Positions 9,161-16,224 are shown, counted from the first letter of the stretch. The stretch: DNA of 27,007 nucleotides from Phocaeicola_A sp963624095 (GCA_963624095.1 CAVFNZ010000021.1:1-27007); one strand, 5' to 3'. Notes: generated by a model from the letters alone, not told the origin. A program made the numbers and translations.

Positions 9161-9180
9161 CTTTCTTTCGTATTAAGCAA

Positions 9181-10068
9181 TCAATATTTTCCGGTCAGGC
9201 CAATGAAGGCATCTTCCAGGTTTACACTCTCGCACTTCAAGTCTTGGTAGGGCACGTTGAGCGACTTGAGGCTGTTCTCCACTTCGTCCTTGGTCAGGAA
9301 CGAGAAGGTCTCCAGCTCGGTGCGGAGCACCGACGGGTGGTAGAAGCGTTTGTCTTCGGGCATCGTGTAACCCTCCGGCACGGTGCAGGTGAAGCGGTGC
9401 AGGGTGGAGAGCAGCTCGTTCACGGGTTGCTGCACCAAGATGCTCCCGTAGTCCATGATGATGCAGTCATCGATGAGGCGTTCCATGTCCTGGATGATGT
9501 GCGAGGTGAGGAACACGGTCTTGTTCTCGGAGCGGGCGTAGTCGCGCAGGTAGTCCACGAAGAGGCGGCGATAGCCGGGGTCAAGTCCCAAGGAGAAGTC
9601 GTCCAGTATCAGCAGCTCGGGGTTCTGCGCCAGGATGATGCCCAACGCCACTTGGGAACGCTGACCGCACGACATGCGCGAGATGAGTTGTCCGGGAGCG
9701 ACTTTCAGCTTCTCCATCAAGCCATAGTAGGCTTCGCGCCGCCACTGTCCGGGATAGAAGGCCGAGTAGAACTTCTCTATCTCACGGATGGTCATGAACT
9801 GATACTGTACATGACCTTCTATCAGCAGACCGATGTTCTTGCGCAACGACGGATGCATGTGGCTGATTTCTTCGCCGAAGATGCGACACTCGCCCGAACG
9901 GGGCTGCAGGTAGCCGCTCAGGATGTTGATGGTGGTTGTCTTTCCCGTTCCGTTCTTACCCAGAAGACCCAATATGCGTCCCTTGGGAACATTGAAACTC
10001 AGATTCTCGTAAATCATCCGCTTACCATAGTAATGCGTCAGATTCTTGCATTCAATGATGTTCTCCAT
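9181..10068 (-). CDS. ABC transporter ATP-binding protein, YtrB/CcmA-like
   Basis: 295 residues. Walker A GKNGTGKTT at 37-45, H-loop His190 in LTSH and a D-loop GLDP at 161-164 are present. Two motifs depart from the canonical form. The signature reads MSCGQ (132-136) in place of LSGGQ, and Walker B reads LLILDD (152-157), with Asp157 where the catalytic Glu is expected. The Q-loop region (about 80-90) is also atypical. The C-terminal 80 residues form an extension beyond the nucleotide-binding domain. It is the first gene of the operon with the permease and DUF4857. A full Bacteroides-type promoter (TTTG, 19 bases, TAACTTTG) lies upstream, with a palindromic operator over the -33 box. Asp in place of the Walker B Glu may slow hydrolysis; the change could equally be normal for this subfamily. 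Confidence 0.85.
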   Translation of the reverse strand: MENIIECKNLTHYYGKRMIYENLSFNVPKGRILGLLGKNGTGKTTTINILSGYLQPRSGECRIFGEEISHMHPSLRKNIGLLIEGHVQYQFMTIREIEKFYSAFYPGQWRREAYYGLMEKLKVAPGQLISRMSCGQRSQVALGIILAQNPELLILDDFSLGLDPGYRRLFVDYLRDYARSENKTVFLTSHIIQDMERLIDDCIIMDYGSILVQQPVNELLSTLHRFTCTVPEGYTMPEDKRFYHPSVLRTELETFSFLTKDEVENSLKSLNVPYQDLKCESVNLEDAFIGLTGKY

Positions 10069-10114
10069 TTCCGTATCTATGTCTTTATCTATATCCGTTT
10101 ACCTAATCAGCCGG

Positions 10115-10145
10115 CAAAGTTAGGGATAATCGGCATGCCGACAAA
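10115..10145 (-). promoter_or_regulatory. Promoter of the ABC operon
   Basis: On the minus strand TTTG (10145-10142) is followed after 19 bases by TAACTTTG (10122-10115), a full match to the Bacteroides primary sigma consensus. The ABC ATPase start codon is 46 bases downstream. Confidence 0.75.
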
Positions 10146-10166
10146 TACCAATATATAGGTATTTGT
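10141..10166. promoter_or_regulatory. Palindromic operator over the -33 box of the ABC promoter
   Basis: A perfect inverted repeat ACAAATACC-N8-GGTATTTGT (10141-10149, 10158-10166), with an all-A/T spacer. Its left arm contains the -33 TTTG of the ABC operon promoter, the position expected for a repressor site. The 14 bases 10143-10156 recur exactly in front of the TonB receptor operon. No regulator gene is encoded next to it. Confidence 0.6.
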
Positions 10167-10180
10167 AGCCTAAAGAACGC

Positions 10181-10268
10181 AAGCACTTACGATGGCTCCC
10201 GAAAGTACTTACGAGGACCGATGAAAGCACTTACGTTGGCAAAGGTAAGTACTTGCCCGGAAGAGGTA
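10181..10268. repeat. Four tandem 22-bp direct repeats (AAGYACTTACG core)
   Basis: Cores begin at 10181, 10203, 10225 and 10247, an exact 22-base period. The first three share AAGYACTTACG; the fourth reads AAGTACTTGCC. Copies 1 and 3 have C, copies 2 and 4 have T at the fourth base, so the array may also be read as a duplicated 44-bp unit. The 11 bases after each core are not conserved. The array lies between the divergent ABC and alkaline phosphatase promoters, ending 20 bases before the latter's -7 element, and looks like an in-phase array of binding sites for an activator. Confidence 0.75.
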
Positions 10269-10288
10269 CAAGGCATCGTTCTTTTCAC

Positions 10289-10296
10289 TATATTTG
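10289..10296 (+). promoter_or_regulatory. -7 element (TATATTTG) for the alkaline phosphatase gene
   Basis: TATATTTG matches TAnnTTTG, 51 bases before the start codon. There is no TTTG at the -33 distance, which suits an activator-dependent promoter given the repeat array directly upstream. Confidence 0.55.
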
Positions 10297-10347
10297 CGGT
10301 GTCAAAATCGGAACTCATTATACTTCTTATACTACAAACAAACTATC

Positions 10348-11757
10348 ATGAAAAGGTATTCAATTGTTTTCATTGCATTGTGTCTGCTCGCGGTGGCAGG
10401 CTTCGCCCAACAGGCGAAATATGTTTTCTTCTTCATCGGCGACGGCATGGGCGTGAATCATGTCAACACCACGGAGGTGTTCCAGGGTGAGATGGAGGGA
10501 CGACGCGACCCCTCGCTCCTGCTGATGAGCACATTCCCCTACACAACGGTCGCCACCACCTACTCGCTGAGCAACCGGGTGACGGACTCCTCCGCGTCGG
10601 GTACGGCCTTGGCGACGGGACACAAGACCAACAACGGCGTATTGGGCATGCTGCCCGACAAGAAGACAGCGGTGAGCAGCATCGGCGTGTGGGCGAAGAG
10701 ACAGGGGGCACGGGTAGGTGTCAGCACTTCGGTGAGCATCGACCACGCCACTCCGGGAGCTTTCTACGCCCATCAGCCCAGCAGAAAGAACTATTATGAA
10801 ATAGGCAAGCAGCTCGCCTCCTCCGGCTTCGACTTCTTCGCCGGCTCCGACTTCCTGCAACCTACAGGCAAGCGGGGCGACCAACCCAGCCTCTACTCCA
10901 TCGTGGAGGAGGCGGGATACACCATCTATCGCGGATACGACGCTTACGCGAAAGGAGGGAATAAGCAGGAGAAGGTGCTCTTGCTGCAACCCGAAGGGAA
11001 ACCGGCCAAGTCCATCCCGTATGCCATCGACCGCCAGGCGGACGACCTAAGCCTGCAACAGATTGTCAAGGCGGGCATCGACTTCTTCTCGCGCGACCTG
11101 TCGAAAGGGTTCTTCTTCATGGTGGAAGGGGGACAGATTGACTGGGCGAACCATAGCCACGACGCGGGGACGATGGTGCAGGAGGTCATCGACCTGGACA
11201 AAGCGGTGAACGAGGCATACCAGTTCTATCTGCAACATCCCGACGAGACCCTGATTGTGATAACGGCAGACCACGAGACCGGCGGTTTGGGCATGGGACG
11301 CGACAACATCTATGAACTGAACACCAAGGTCCTCGCACAACAGAAGATGAGCGAGCGGGTATTCTCTTCCTACCTGAACAAGCTGCGCAAGGATACAAAG
11401 AACAAGGTTACTTGGGAGATGGTTCAGAAGGCGTTGAAGGAGAACTTCGGATTCTGGGACGACATAAAGCTGACCGCCAAACAGGAGGATCGGCTGAAGC
11501 GGGTCTACACGGAATCGTTCAGCGAAAAAGAGGTTGCCCTGAAAGAGAGTGAGTACCAGAAGGACGAGCCGCTGTCGGCAACCGCCATCGCCATCCTGAG
11601 CGAACAGGCGTTGCTGGGCTGGACCAGTGGCGGACACACCGCCGAATGGGTGCCCGTGTTCGCTATCGGTGCCGGTGCGAACCTCTTCTGCAAGCGGACG
11701 GACAACGCGGAGATTCCACGCATCATCGCCAAAGCGGCGGGATATATCCCGGAATGA
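10348..11757 (+). CDS. Alkaline phosphatase (PhoA-type superfamily), exported
   Basis: 469 residues from the ATG at 10348, chosen because it begins a typical signal peptide (cleavage near Ala20-Gln21); an in-frame ATG further upstream would put extra residues before it. The enzyme is a metal-dependent phosphomonoesterase acting in the periplasm. Visible active-site elements are Asp32 in GDGMG, the nucleophile Ser81 in TDSSAS, Asp133-His134 in IDHAT, the metal-binding set Glu260, Asp265 and His269 in VEGGQIDWANHSHD, Asp308-His309 in TADHETGG, and His430 in SGGHT. All expected ligands are therefore present. It is monocistronic and convergent with the HhH-protein gene. The upstream region holds four 22-bp repeats and a -7 element; phosphate control is a natural guess but the repeat does not look like the Escherichia coli Pho box. 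Confidence 0.92.
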   Translation: MKRYSIVFIALCLLAVAGFAQQAKYVFFFIGDGMGVNHVNTTEVFQGEMEGRRDPSLLLMSTFPYTTVATTYSLSNRVTDSSASGTALATGHKTNNGVLGMLPDKKTAVSSIGVWAKRQGARVGVSTSVSIDHATPGAFYAHQPSRKNYYEIGKQLASSGFDFFAGSDFLQPTGKRGDQPSLYSIVEEAGYTIYRGYDAYAKGGNKQEKVLLLQPEGKPAKSIPYAIDRQADDLSLQQIVKAGIDFFSRDLSKGFFFMVEGGQIDWANHSHDAGTMVQEVIDLDKAVNEAYQFYLQHPDETLIVITADHETGGLGMGRDNIYELNTKVLAQQKMSERVFSSYLNKLRKDTKNKVTWEMVQKALKENFGFWDDIKLTAKQEDRLKRVYTESFSEKEVALKESEYQKDEPLSATAIAILSEQALLGWTSGGHTAEWVPVFAIGAGANLFCKRTDNAEIPRIIAKAAGYIPE

Positions 11758-11770
11758 CCGCAAGGGGTCA

Positions 11771-12709
11771 TCAGTCGAAGGTGACGTAGTGCGACAAACG
11801 TTTCAAGTCTTTCTCAGTGAACACCTCATAGGTGGAGAGCTGGGAAAGACTTTTCAGTTTGCCGAACTTACGCCGGTGTTCCACAATAGCCTTCGCCTGA
11901 TAGAAGTCGAGATAGGGGTGACTGCGCAACCGCTCCACGTCCATGTGATTCACCCTCAACGGCTGACGCGGCGGGGTGGCTACGCGGAACCAGCTGTGAA
12001 CGGAGTCGGGCAGTGATTCTATCTCCCGCAATTGCTCCACGGCATAGAACCCGCCCAAGCGGGTGCGGCGCGCCACTATCTGCCGGGCGTATCCGCTTCC
12101 GATGCCGGGTATGCGCTTCAGTTCGGCCGTGTCCGCCCGATTGAGGTCAACGACCGTTCCCTCGGGGTATTTCTCCACCCGTTCCCATCGACGGGGTTGA
12201 GGGGCTGCGGTCACGCGCGGTGGCGGTAACGTGTCGGCCTTGCGCCTCTTCGGTTTGACCACATACTCCTCCCCTATCACGATGTAAGGTTTCAGCTGCG
12301 CATACTGCTCGGCAGGGAGTCCGTAGAGCTTGGCGAAGGACTCCACCGTGCGGAACACGCCGCCCTTGTCACGATAGCGAAGGATATTGCGGACGATAAA
12401 GGAAGAGAGCCCCAACCGGGAGAGTTGCAAGGAGTCGGCCTCGTTGGGGTCGAACTTAGAGAGGAGAGGCGTTTGCTGAGGGGTCTGGTACGTTCGCCGA
12501 TAGCCCTTTCCACGGCTTTTGTCTCCTGCCAGTTTCGCCAACGCGGAGTCCAAGCGGACACTGTCCGCGTAGACCAAGGGTGGATCGGGAGAGCCGATAA
12601 GACCCAACCGGCAACAACACAAGGTCGCGGCCAGGAGTGCCACCAATACGGACAGCACCATGAGCCCCCGGCGTTCGGACTTCGAGAAGTAGAAGAACCA
12701 GCCCTTCAT
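11771..12709 (-). CDS. Membrane-anchored protein with three helix-hairpin-helix (ComEA-like) domains
   Basis: 312 residues. The N-terminus has a transmembrane helix (about 15-35). Three HhH units of the ComEA type follow, about 87-142 (FDPNEADSLQLSRLGL start), 187-238 (VDLNRADTAELKRIPGIG, the most canonical) and 252-311 (LRVNHMDVERLRSHPYL start), with a Pro/Arg-rich linker between the first two. HhH domains bind DNA without sequence preference; in ComEA a single unit serves DNA uptake at the membrane. Here the C-terminal part probably faces the periplasm. It begins 3 bases after the transporter stop codon, so the two are co-transcribed, although no functional link is evident. Three HhH copies on one anchor exceed the usual ComEA plan. 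A DNA-uptake role is possible but unproven. Confidence 0.8.
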   Translation of the reverse strand: MKGWFFYFSKSERRGLMVLSVLVALLAATLCCCRLGLIGSPDPPLVYADSVRLDSALAKLAGDKSRGKGYRRTYQTPQQTPLLSKFDPNEADSLQLSRLGLSSFIVRNILRYRDKGGVFRTVESFAKLYGLPAEQYAQLKPYIVIGEEYVVKPKRRKADTLPPPRVTAAPQPRRWERVEKYPEGTVVDLNRADTAELKRIPGIGSGYARQIVARRTRLGGFYAVEQLREIESLPDSVHSWFRVATPPRQPLRVNHMDVERLRSHPYLDFYQAKAIVEHRRKFGKLKSLSQLSTYEVFTEKDLKRLSHYVTFD

Positions 12710-12712
12710 CCA

Positions 12713-14074
12713 TTAAAAGAGGCCGAGCTCATTGAGGAAGACAACAGCGATGGCCACGGGAGCGACAAACTTCAGGATGAACACATACAGTTTGAAGAAG
12801 GGAACCCGCAAAGTGCCTCCGTTGCTTATTTCATCATACAGCGTCTTACGGTCGAGCTGCCATCCGGTGAAGATGCAGATGAGCATACCGCCTAATGGCA
12901 ACAGTATCTTGGCCGTGACGAAATCGAACAGGTCGAAGAAGCCCAAACCGCAGACGGTAACCTGCTGAAGCACGCCCAACGAGAGTGAGCTGAGCACGCC
13001 CAGGAAGAGGCAAAAGCCCGTCACCCACCTCGCGGCGGCTGAACGCGAAAGGCCAAACTCCTCGTGTGCAAAAGCCGTTACCACTTCATGGATGGAGATG
13101 GTGGAGGTGAGAGCCGCCAACGCCAACAACACATAGAACATCACGGCGAAGACCCACGCCAACACGGGCATCCCGGCAAAGGCTTGCTGGAAGACGTTGG
13201 GCAACGTGATGAAGATGAGCGAAGGACCCGCGTCGGGACTGATACCCACGGAGAAGGCCGCAGGGAAGATAATCAGTCCGGCCAGAATGGCCACCATGGT
13301 ATCGATGGCACCCACGCCCAAGGCGGTGCGGGACAGGTTGGTCTCCTTACTGAAATAGGAAGCGTACGTACAGAGGCAGCCCATGCCCAAGCTCAAGGAG
13401 AAGAAGGCTTGCCCCATGGCACCGAAGAAGACACCGCTGTCTATCTTCGAGAAGTCGGGCTTCAGCAGGAACTCCAGTCCCTTGGAGGCGTTGGGCAGGG
13501 AGATGGAACAGCAGGCCAATATGACGACGAGGATGAAGAGCAGGGGCATCAGCACGTTGGCGGAACGTTCAATGCCTTTCTCCACGCCTTTCACCACCAC
13601 GAAATGGGTGAGGAACATGAAGACGCAGAGCCACAGCAACGGTCGCCACGGGTCTTGCGAGAAGGAGACGAAGGCTTGCGTAAACTCTTCGGGTGTCTGC
13701 CCGGCAAATCCTCCGCAACCGGCCTCAACGATGTACTCCAAGGTCCATCCGGCAACGACGGAATAGTATCCCAGAATCAGGAAACCCGTCAGCACACCCA
13801 TGTATCCGACCCAACGCAAGGGGGACTTGGGGGAGAGGATGCGATAGGCTCGGGCCGTATTGGCGCGCGAACGCCGACCGATGGCAAATTCGGATATCAT
13901 GACCGGCATACCCAAAAGGAGCACACAGGCTATATAGACCAGGATGAAGGCCGCACCACCGTGCTGACCCGTTTCATAAGGGAATCGCCAGATATTTCCC
14001 AAACCCACGGCAGAACCCGCCGCCGCCAATATCGCAGCCAGCTTGCTGCCAAAATTCGCTCTCTCCGCACTCAT
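12713..14074 (-). CDS. Sodium-dependent transporter, NSS/SNF family
   Basis: 453 residues with about 11 to 12 transmembrane helices. The first helix carries the family signature NIWRFPY (27-33) preceded by GSAVGLG, where the unwound region of TM1 binds Na+ and substrate; other family-like segments include 'GMPVMISEFAIGRRSRAN'. NSS proteins import amino acids or similar small molecules with Na+. The substrate cannot be assigned from sequence reading. The gene leads an operon with the HhH protein. Its likely -7 element is 125 bases upstream, leaving a long untranslated leader with nested inverted repeats. Confidence 0.9.
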   Translation of the reverse strand: MSAERANFGSKLAAILAAAGSAVGLGNIWRFPYETGQHGGAAFILVYIACVLLLGMPVMISEFAIGRRSRANTARAYRILSPKSPLRWVGYMGVLTGFLILGYYSVVAGWTLEYIVEAGCGGFAGQTPEEFTQAFVSFSQDPWRPLLWLCVFMFLTHFVVVKGVEKGIERSANVLMPLLFILVVILACCSISLPNASKGLEFLLKPDFSKIDSGVFFGAMGQAFFSLSLGMGCLCTYASYFSKETNLSRTALGVGAIDTMVAILAGLIIFPAAFSVGISPDAGPSLIFITLPNVFQQAFAGMPVLAWVFAVMFYVLLALAALTSTISIHEVVTAFAHEEFGLSRSAAARWVTGFCLFLGVLSSLSLGVLQQVTVCGLGFFDLFDFVTAKILLPLGGMLICIFTGWQLDRKTLYDEISNGGTLRVPFFKLYVFILKFVAPVAIAVVFLNELGLF

Positions 14075-14198
14075 TGTTCTTTACTGTCTTGTTACTATGT
14101 TCCTTGGTGTCCGTCCGTTCGCTCCGCACCGTGGAAAGGAACATCCCGTTCCATGCGGACGAATTGAAAGTTTCACCGTCCTTATTCTAATGATTCCG

Positions 14199-14206
14199 CA
14201 AATGTA
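14199..14206 (-). promoter_or_regulatory. -7 element (TACATTTG) for the NSS transporter operon
   Basis: TACATTTG on the minus strand matches TAnnTTTG. It implies a leader of about 120 bases before the ATG at 14074. Confidence 0.45.
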
Positions 14207-14300
14207 GCAAAAGAAATGTTCCATTCTCACTATCCAAGGCACAAATATCGGAAGAGGAAGAAAAAAGCGGGCGTTCCGACCGCTTGTCGGGGAAATAGAC

Positions 14301-14308
14301 TATCTTTG
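14301..14308 (+). promoter_or_regulatory. -7 element (TATCTTTG) for the VanZ-like gene
   Basis: TATCTTTG matches TAnnTTTG and lies 26 bases before the VanZ-like start codon. No clear -33 box is seen. Confidence 0.55.
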
Positions 14309-14334
14309 CCAGTCCAAAACAACCTGTTACCGCT

Positions 14335-14727
14335 ATGACAACTTTCCTCAAACGCTATCCGCTGACCGTCTTGGTCGTGTGCGCCATCTGTCTCCTCTCG
14401 CTCTGCAAGATGCCGGAGACGGAGTTGGACGATGTTCCCTTCATCGACAAGTGGACACACCTGATTATGTACGGCGGATTTTGCAGCGTCATTTGGTTTG
14501 AGTACGCCAGACACCATCGTCCCGTGGTCTTGCGCCCCCGCCTTTGGCTGACCGTTCTGTTCCCATTGGCCCTCAGCGGATTAATGGAGGTGCTGCAGGA
14601 GTATTGCACCGAAACCCGCAATGGCGACTGGCTGGACATGGCCGCCAACAGCGTGGGCGTGGCATTGGGTACGGCCTTGGGCTATTGGGTCATCGTCCCC
14701 GTGGTACACCGGTTCATGAAGAGATAG
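14335..14727 (+). CDS. VanZ-like family membrane protein
   Basis: 130 residues with about four transmembrane segments (approximately 10-25, 38-56, 70-88, 105-125). The features of the VanZ-like family are visible: 'DKWTHLIMYGGFC' in the second helix (Asp38, His42) and 'EYCTETRNGDWLDMAANSVGVALG' in the region before the last helix. Family members are small integral membrane proteins; VanZ itself confers teicoplanin resistance, but most chromosomal homologues have no known role. It stands alone, divergent from the NSS operon and convergent with the prfB operon, with a strong hairpin behind it. Confidence 0.85.
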   Translation: MTTFLKRYPLTVLVVCAICLLSLCKMPETELDDVPFIDKWTHLIMYGGFCSVIWFEYARHHRPVVLRPRLWLTVLFPLALSGLMEVLQEYCTETRNGDWLDMAANSVGVALGTALGYWVIVPVVHRFMKR

Positions 14728-14735
14728 GCCGAACG

Positions 14736-14786
14736 AAAGAAAAGCGGATTTGTACATACCCGACAGACGGGTAAACACAAATCCGC
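14736..14786 (-). terminator. Strong hairpin terminator between the VanZ-like gene and the prfB operon
   Basis: GCGGATTTGT (14744-14753) pairs with ACAAATCCGC (14777-14786), and inside it TACCCG (14757-14762) pairs with CGGGTA (14768-14773). On the minus strand the stem is followed by TTTTCTTTC, so it should terminate the prfB/small-protein transcript; for the plus strand (VanZ-like gene) the following bases are less U-rich but the stem may act from both sides. Confidence 0.7.
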
Positions 14787-14831
14787 GAACTTATTGGCTA
14801 CGAAGCGAAGAGCGTTGCCAACCCTTGCGGG

Positions 14832-14972
14832 TTATCCCCAAACGGAAAAACAAACGATGGCGATAACGGCCAGAACAATCAGTCCGATGAAGATGCCGTT
14901 CACCACTTTCTCAGCTTGTTTTTCCTGACGTTTCTCACGAACCTCGCTTCTTTTGACTTTTTTGGTACTCAT
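14832..14972 (-). CDS. Small single-pass membrane protein, 46 residues
   Basis: A short gene starting MSTKKVKRSEVREKRQEK. The first 24 residues are very rich in Lys, Arg and Glu and probably helical; residues about 25-44 form one hydrophobic helix (GIFIGLIVLAVIAIVCF), ending in Trp-Gly. The positive N-terminus argues for an N-in orientation. It starts 20 bases after the prfB stop codon on the same strand and is followed by a strong terminator, so it is almost certainly the second gene of the prfB transcript. Function unknown. Coding reality is supported by position, charge/hydrophobic layout and the terminator directly behind it. Confidence 0.7.
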   Translation of the reverse strand: MSTKKVKRSEVREKRQEKQAEKVVNGIFIGLIVLAVIAIVCFSVWG

Positions 14973-14992
14973 ATAGCATTATATTTAGGTTG

Positions 14993-16108
14993 TTAACTTT
15001 CTGAATCAGAGAACTCCATCAAGTAGGCTTTGATGAACTCGTCAATCTTTCCGTCCATCACCCCGTTCACGTCGGATGTCTGGTAGTTGGTCCGGTGGTC
15101 CTTCACGCGGCGGTCGTCGAAGACATAGCTGCGGATTTGCGAGCCCCACTCAATCTTCTTCTTGCCGGCCTCTATCTTGGCCTGCTCGGCCATGCGGTGT
15201 TGCAGCTCTTTGTTGTAGAGGATGGAGCGCAGTTGGCGCATCGCGTTCTCCTTGTTCTTCGGTTGGTCACGCGTCTCGGTGTTCTCGATGAGGATTTCCT
15301 CTTCTTCACCGGTATAGGGGTCTTTGTACTGATAGCGCAAACGCACGCCGGACTCCACCTTGTTCACGTTCTGTCCACCGGCGCCACCGGAACGGAACGT
15401 ATCCCACGACACGCAAGCCGGACTGATGTTCACTTCGATGGAGTCGTCCACCAACGGGGTGACAAACACGGAGGAGAAGGAGGTCATGCGCTTGCCCTGC
15501 GCATTGTAGGGAGAGACGCGTACCAACCGGTGCACGCCGTTCTCGCCTTTGAGGAAGCCGAAAGCGGAGTCGCCCATGATTTCGAGCGTCACCGACTTGA
15601 TGCCGGCCTCGTCGCCCTCCTGCAGGTTGGCGATAGTGACCTTGTAACCGTGCGTCTCGCCCCAGCGCATATACATACGCATCAGCATGGAGGCCCAGTC
15701 CTGACTCTCGGTACCACCCGCTCCGGAGTTAATCTTCAGCACACAATCCATCTGGTCGGCCTCCTGGCGCAACATGTTCTTCAGCTCCAACGCCTCCACG
15801 GCCTTGAGGGCTTTCTGATAGGCATCGTCCACCTCGCCCTCGCTGACCAGCTCGTCCTTGTAGAAGTCGAAAGCCAGCGCCAGTTCATCTGCCAGCACCT
15901 TCACTTCGTTGTAGCCGTCTATCCACGCCTGCAGCGTTTTCACCTTCTTCATCTGCGCCTCCGCAGCCTTGGCGTCATCCCAGAATCCCGGGGCTTGGGT
16001 ACGGAGTTGTTCCTCCTCCACCTGTATCAACTTGGCGTCGATGTCGAGGTAACGTTTCAACGCGTCGACGCGTTCTTTTATATCCTTGAGTTGTTCTATT
16101 GTAATCAT
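14993..16108 (-). CDS. prfB: Peptide chain release factor 2
   Basis: 371 residues from the ATG at 16108. RF2 recognises UGA and UAA stop codons and triggers peptide release. The GGQ motif (244-246 in SGGAGGQNVNK) that reaches the peptidyl-transferase centre is intact. The stop-recognition tripeptide reads SPY (199-201) where Escherichia coli RF2 has SPF. The autoregulatory frameshift region is not present: after Arg-Tyr-Leu21 the sequence continues CTC GAC (16048-16043) in frame, where many bacteria have CTT TGA C. The start was chosen because MITIEQLKDI aligns with the RF2 N-terminus; an in-frame upstream extension of 17 residues is Cys/Ser rich and runs into the promoter. A TACCTTTG element ends only 5 bases before the ATG. 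The 46-residue membrane protein gene follows. Confidence 0.95.
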   Translation of the reverse strand: MITIEQLKDIKERVDALKRYLDIDAKLIQVEEEQLRTQAPGFWDDAKAAEAQMKKVKTLQAWIDGYNEVKVLADELALAFDFYKDELVSEGEVDDAYQKALKAVEALELKNMLRQEADQMDCVLKINSGAGGTESQDWASMLMRMYMRWGETHGYKVTIANLQEGDEAGIKSVTLEIMGDSAFGFLKGENGVHRLVRVSPYNAQGKRMTSFSSVFVTPLVDDSIEVNISPACVSWDTFRSGGAGGQNVNKVESGVRLRYQYKDPYTGEEEEILIENTETRDQPKNKENAMRQLRSILYNKELQHRMAEQAKIEAGKKKIEWGSQIRSYVFDDRRVKDHRTNYQTSDVNGVMDGKIDEFIKAYLMEFSDSES

Positions 16109-16113
16109 GTCTG

Positions 16114-16121
16114 CAAAGGTA
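16114..16121 (-). promoter_or_regulatory. prfB: -7 element (TACCTTTG) directly before prfB
   Basis: TACCTTTG on the minus strand fits TAnnTTTG but ends only 5 bases before the prfB ATG, so transcription from it would start about at the start codon. No other good -7 element is seen in the 116-base gap to the acyl-CoA ligase gene. Confidence 0.4.
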
Positions 16122-16224
16122 ACGGAAATCTTAGAAAGGGAAGAGCAATGGCAGCACAAAAATCAGGTTGAAACAGTTTTACGGTTTATACATTATATAA
16201 TAGGTAAACAACGGACAAGCGGCA

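Noticed and set aside
10181..10268. CRISPR-like array or origin iterons for the 22-bp repeats.
   Set aside because: Repeat cores are only 11 bases with 11-base gaps, no cas or replication genes are near, and a promoter follows directly.
11754..11771. ATGACC/GGTCAT inverted repeat between the convergent alkaline phosphatase and HhH-protein genes as a bidirectional terminator.
   Set aside because: The stem is only 6 bp, overlaps both stop codons and has no T-run on either side.
14820..14837. AACCC/GGGTT hairpin at the end of the small membrane protein gene as a terminator.
   Set aside because: A 5-bp stem across the stop codon without a T-run; the hairpin at 14744-14786 is far stronger.
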